From contig CAVUNV010000004.1 of NCBI GenBank assembly GCA_963742925.1, positions 248,001 to 312,000 on the forward strand: a DNA stretch of 64,000 nt, given 5' to 3'. A program made the translations under genes and the position numbers. Within the stretch, counting starts at the first letter, position 1, and the number at the start of each line of letters is the position of its first letter. The stretch is from PALSA-612 sp963742925 (lineage in GTDB: Bacteria; Actinomycetota; Thermoleophilia; Gaiellales; Gaiellaceae). The notes under the pieces were generated by a model. It did not search any database. It saw only the letters and a program-made list of their open reading frames with translations, and was not told the origin of the DNA. Of the stretch, positions 62,222 to 64,000 are shown one piece after another.

Positions 62222-63544
62222 CTACGCTGGGACCTGGACGCGGCCGGGCCGGACGAGCAGCGTCAGGCCGTCCTCGACGGCCTCCACCACGACCTCCTCG
62301 CCTGGCTCGAGCAGCTCGCCGGTCGTGGAGTGGGCGTTCCAGAGCTCGCCCCTCACTGCCACGACGTTCCCGCCCCGGACGATGCCGGGCAGTCCCACCA
62401 TGCCGGCTTTGCCGGACACGACCGGCCGCCGACGCGCCGCGAAGCCCTTGCTGATGGCGAACGCCCACAGACCGGCGATCGCGATGCCGATTCCCGCCAC
62501 CAGCCACGTGTTCACGTGGAACGGCGCCGGCTGGTCCTGGAAGAGCAGCGCCAGACCGAATCCGAGCGAGACCAATCCCGCGACCGTGAGCGCTCCATGC
62601 GTGAACGCGTGGAGATCGATGATCAGCAGGGCGATGCCGAGCAGCACGAGCACGACCCCGCCCCAGCTCGGGTTCAGGACCGAGAAGCCGTAGAGCGCGA
62701 TGACGAGCGAGACCGCACCGAGTGCGCCGGGCAGCACCACGCCGGGGTGGAGCACCTCGAAGATGAGCCCGACGATCCCGGCGAGGAAGAGGATCGAGAT
62801 CAGGTTCGGGTCGATGACCGTGTTCAGAAAGCGTGTGATGAAGCCGGGCGAGACCTCGTCGATCTGCGCTCCGGCGAGCCGGAGCGTGAACGGGCGCTGC
62901 TTGTACTTCGTGTGGTAGCCCTGGAGCTGGCGAAGGAGCGCCGGCAGGCTCGGCGCGATTGCGTCGACGACGTTCAGGTGCAAGGCCTGCGTCGCGGTGA
63001 GGTTCGACGCCTTCCTCACCATCCGCACCGGCCAGACCGCGTTGCGCTTGTGGGTGGAGGCGAGGACGGCGATCGAAGCCGCTGCGTCGTTGATCACCTT
63101 CTTCCTCAGGTCGCTACCGATGTTCGCGCCGCCCGAGTTGATCGGTGTCGACGAGCCGATGTTCGAGACCGGCGACATCGCGAGCACGTCTGCCGCCTCG
63201 CCGATCCAGACGCCCGCGGAGGCCGCGCGTGCGCCGTCGGGCGACACGTAGACGATCACGGGCACCTTCGACGAGAGCTCCTTCTGGTAGATCTTCCGCA
63301 TCGAGTCCGAGAGGCCTCCGGGGGTGTCCAGGAGGATCACGACGGCGTCGTAGCCCGCGCTCGCCGCGTGATCGATCTGGCCGATCACGTAGTCGGCGGT
63401 CGGCGGGCTCACGTCCAGGGCGAACTTCACCGCCAGCACGCGGGGCTGTGCTCGACCGGCTCCCATCGCCGGGCTCGAGACGAGGAGAACGGCGACGGCC
63501 AGGCAGAGCGAGGCCAAAAAACCCCGCAAGATCGCCGATTTCAC
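62222..63544 (-). CDS. nfeD: NfeD-type membrane-bound serine protease
   Basis: 440 residues from GTG 63544, where a signal peptide begins (SAILRGFLASLCLAVAVLLV). The ClpP-like periplasmic domain has LLDTPGGLSDSMRKI, the nucleophile in YVSPDGARAASAGVWI (about Ser113) and the Lys partner in SDLRKKVIND. Four or five membrane helices follow (about 245-340), then the OB-fold NfeD-C (about 370-440). Long form NfeD1b; partner of the slipin. Confidence 0.92.
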   Translation of the reverse strand: MKSAILRGFLASLCLAVAVLLVSSPAMGAGRAQPRVLAVKFALDVSPPTADYVIGQIDHAASAGYDAVVILLDTPGGLSDSMRKIYQKELSSKVPVIVYVSPDGARAASAGVWIGEAADVLAMSPVSNIGSSTPINSGGANIGSDLRKKVINDAAASIAVLASTHKRNAVWPVRMVRKASNLTATQALHLNVVDAIAPSLPALLRQLQGYHTKYKQRPFTLRLAGAQIDEVSPGFITRFLNTVIDPNLISILFLAGIVGLIFEVLHPGVVLPGALGAVSLVIALYGFSVLNPSWGGVVLVLLGIALLIIDLHAFTHGALTVAGLVSLGFGLALLFQDQPAPFHVNTWLVAGIGIAIAGLWAFAISKGFAARRRPVVSGKAGMVGLPGIVRGGNVVAVRGELWNAHSTTGELLEPGEEVVVEAVEDGLTLLVRPGRVQVPA

Positions 63545-63634
63545 AGCGCAGAAACTGTAGCAGCGTAGGGTCGGCCGCCCGCACGCCGAACTCCGGCTCA
63601 AGGCATCATTCGGAACGACCGAAAGCGAGAGGGA

Positions 63635-64000
63635 GTGTCGAGGGTCTGTCTGATCGCACTGCTCGCGTTCCTCGTCGCCCCGTCGGTTGCCCAGGGACAC
63701 GTGGCGCCCGGCGGCGTGACGATCGTCTCGCGGGACCTGCCGGTGGGGGGCGCGCGAACGCTTGCCGCCGTTCAGGCGCCGATCCGGTTCGACCTGGTCG
63801 GCCTGCACTGGCGGGGCCCCGGCACGGTGTCGTTCCGCACGCGCTCGGCCACCGGCCGGTGGAGCGGGTGGCAGGCGGCGGGCGACGACAACCGCCCGGA
63901 CCGGGGCAGCGGCGAGGGGGTCTCGACCCGCGGCTGGCGGCTCGGCAGCCCCGTGTGGACGGGCGCTGCGGAGGGGATCCAGTACCGCCTGCGAGGCCGC
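63635..64000 (+). CDS. Secreted amidase-like protein, N-terminal part
   Basis: Open from GTG 63635 to the window edge, 122 codons. Signal peptide VSRVCLIALLAFLVAPSVAQ, then FDLVGLHWRGPGTVSFRTRS, WSGWQAAGDD and GWRLGSPVWTGAAEGIQYRLRG. This Trp-rich front part is common before peptidoglycan-recognition/N-acetylmuramoyl-L-alanine amidase domains in high-GC Gram-positives, but the catalytic domain would lie beyond the window. Divergent from nfeD with 90 bases between. Confidence 0.6.
   Translation, partial: MSRVCLIALLAFLVAPSVAQGHVAPGGVTIVSRDLPVGGARTLAAVQAPIRFDLVGLHWRGPGTVSFRTRSATGRWSGWQAAGDDNRPDRGSGEGVSTRGWRLGSPVWTGAAEGIQYRLRGR

Noticed and set aside
62501..62520. GTTCACGTGGAAC in nfeD as a second parS
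   Set aside because: Only one half matches parS well and the word is inside coding sequence; I keep 26765-26782 as the sole strong candidate.

Overview
The window is a very GC-rich (roughly 70 %) chromosomal segment containing the replication origin of an actinobacterium. The order parB-parA-rsmG-jag-yidC-yidD-rnpA-rpmH // dnaA-dnaN-recF-dciA-gyrB-gyrA is the classical oriC neighbourhood. Overall gene content (TreT-type trehalose synthase, a short one-helix FtsH, a sortase-bearing surface protein, UbiA-like prenyltransferase next to ccm genes) makes me think of Thermoleophilia (Gaiella/Solirubrobacter relatives). That placement is inference, not something the sequence proves. There are no rRNA genes, CRISPR arrays, insertion sequences or phage genes; two tRNAs are present (Phe-GAA, Ile-GAT).

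Layout. 0-6.3 kb: housekeeping genes (MBL hydrolase, ychF, methylmalonyl-CoA epimerase, clpP, an AHSA1-ArsR pair with a double operator, a minimal ftsH, DUF2007, DUF1385). 6.4-9.1 kb: a 910-residue secreted protein with a thioester-like head, four ~112-residue repeats and its own C-terminal sortase. 9.1-15.6 kb: an M20 peptidase/methyltransferase/tryptophan dioxygenase operon, rarA, an SDR, osmC and arginase. 15.7-24.2 kb: tRNA-Phe and a tightly overlapping minus-strand operon moaC-mog-ubiA-ccmA-ccmB-ccmC-ccmD-ccsA/hemX-hemA-hemC-hemD-SAM hydrolase. It joins molybdopterin, quinone, haem and cytochrome c maturation functions. 24.2-30.4 kb: treT, htrA, a parS-like palindrome, DUF899/AHSA1/ArsR and a two-component system. 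30.5-45.5 kb: envelope genes (inactive-looking M28 protein, class E sortase, moeA, glycosyltransferases, DUF2079, PBP1, PIG-V-like mannosyltransferase, siderophore/cobalamin-type binding lipoprotein, CPBP protease, L,D-transpeptidase, bifunctional nuclease). 45.7-61 kb: tRNA-Ile, a broken collagen-like gene, then the origin region. 60.5-64 kb: galT, slipin, nfeD and the start of a secreted amidase-like protein.

At least nine otherwise intact, conserved genes (including dnaN, gyrA, yidC and parB) are each broken by one apparent single-base insertion. Dead copies of so many essential genes are implausible, so I treat these as consensus errors in the assembly and annotate the full gene span; the reader should expect the same problem elsewhere. 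Coordinates of such genes cover both frames.

Non-coding signals that stand out: a perfect 18-bp parS-like palindrome at 26765-26782, tandem 16-bp dyads in front of the AHSA1-ArsR operon, a hairpin-plus-T6 element that also covers the gyrB ribosome binding site, a DnaA-box cluster between rpmH and dnaA, and an intergenic hairpin/direct-repeat element at 35164-35257.
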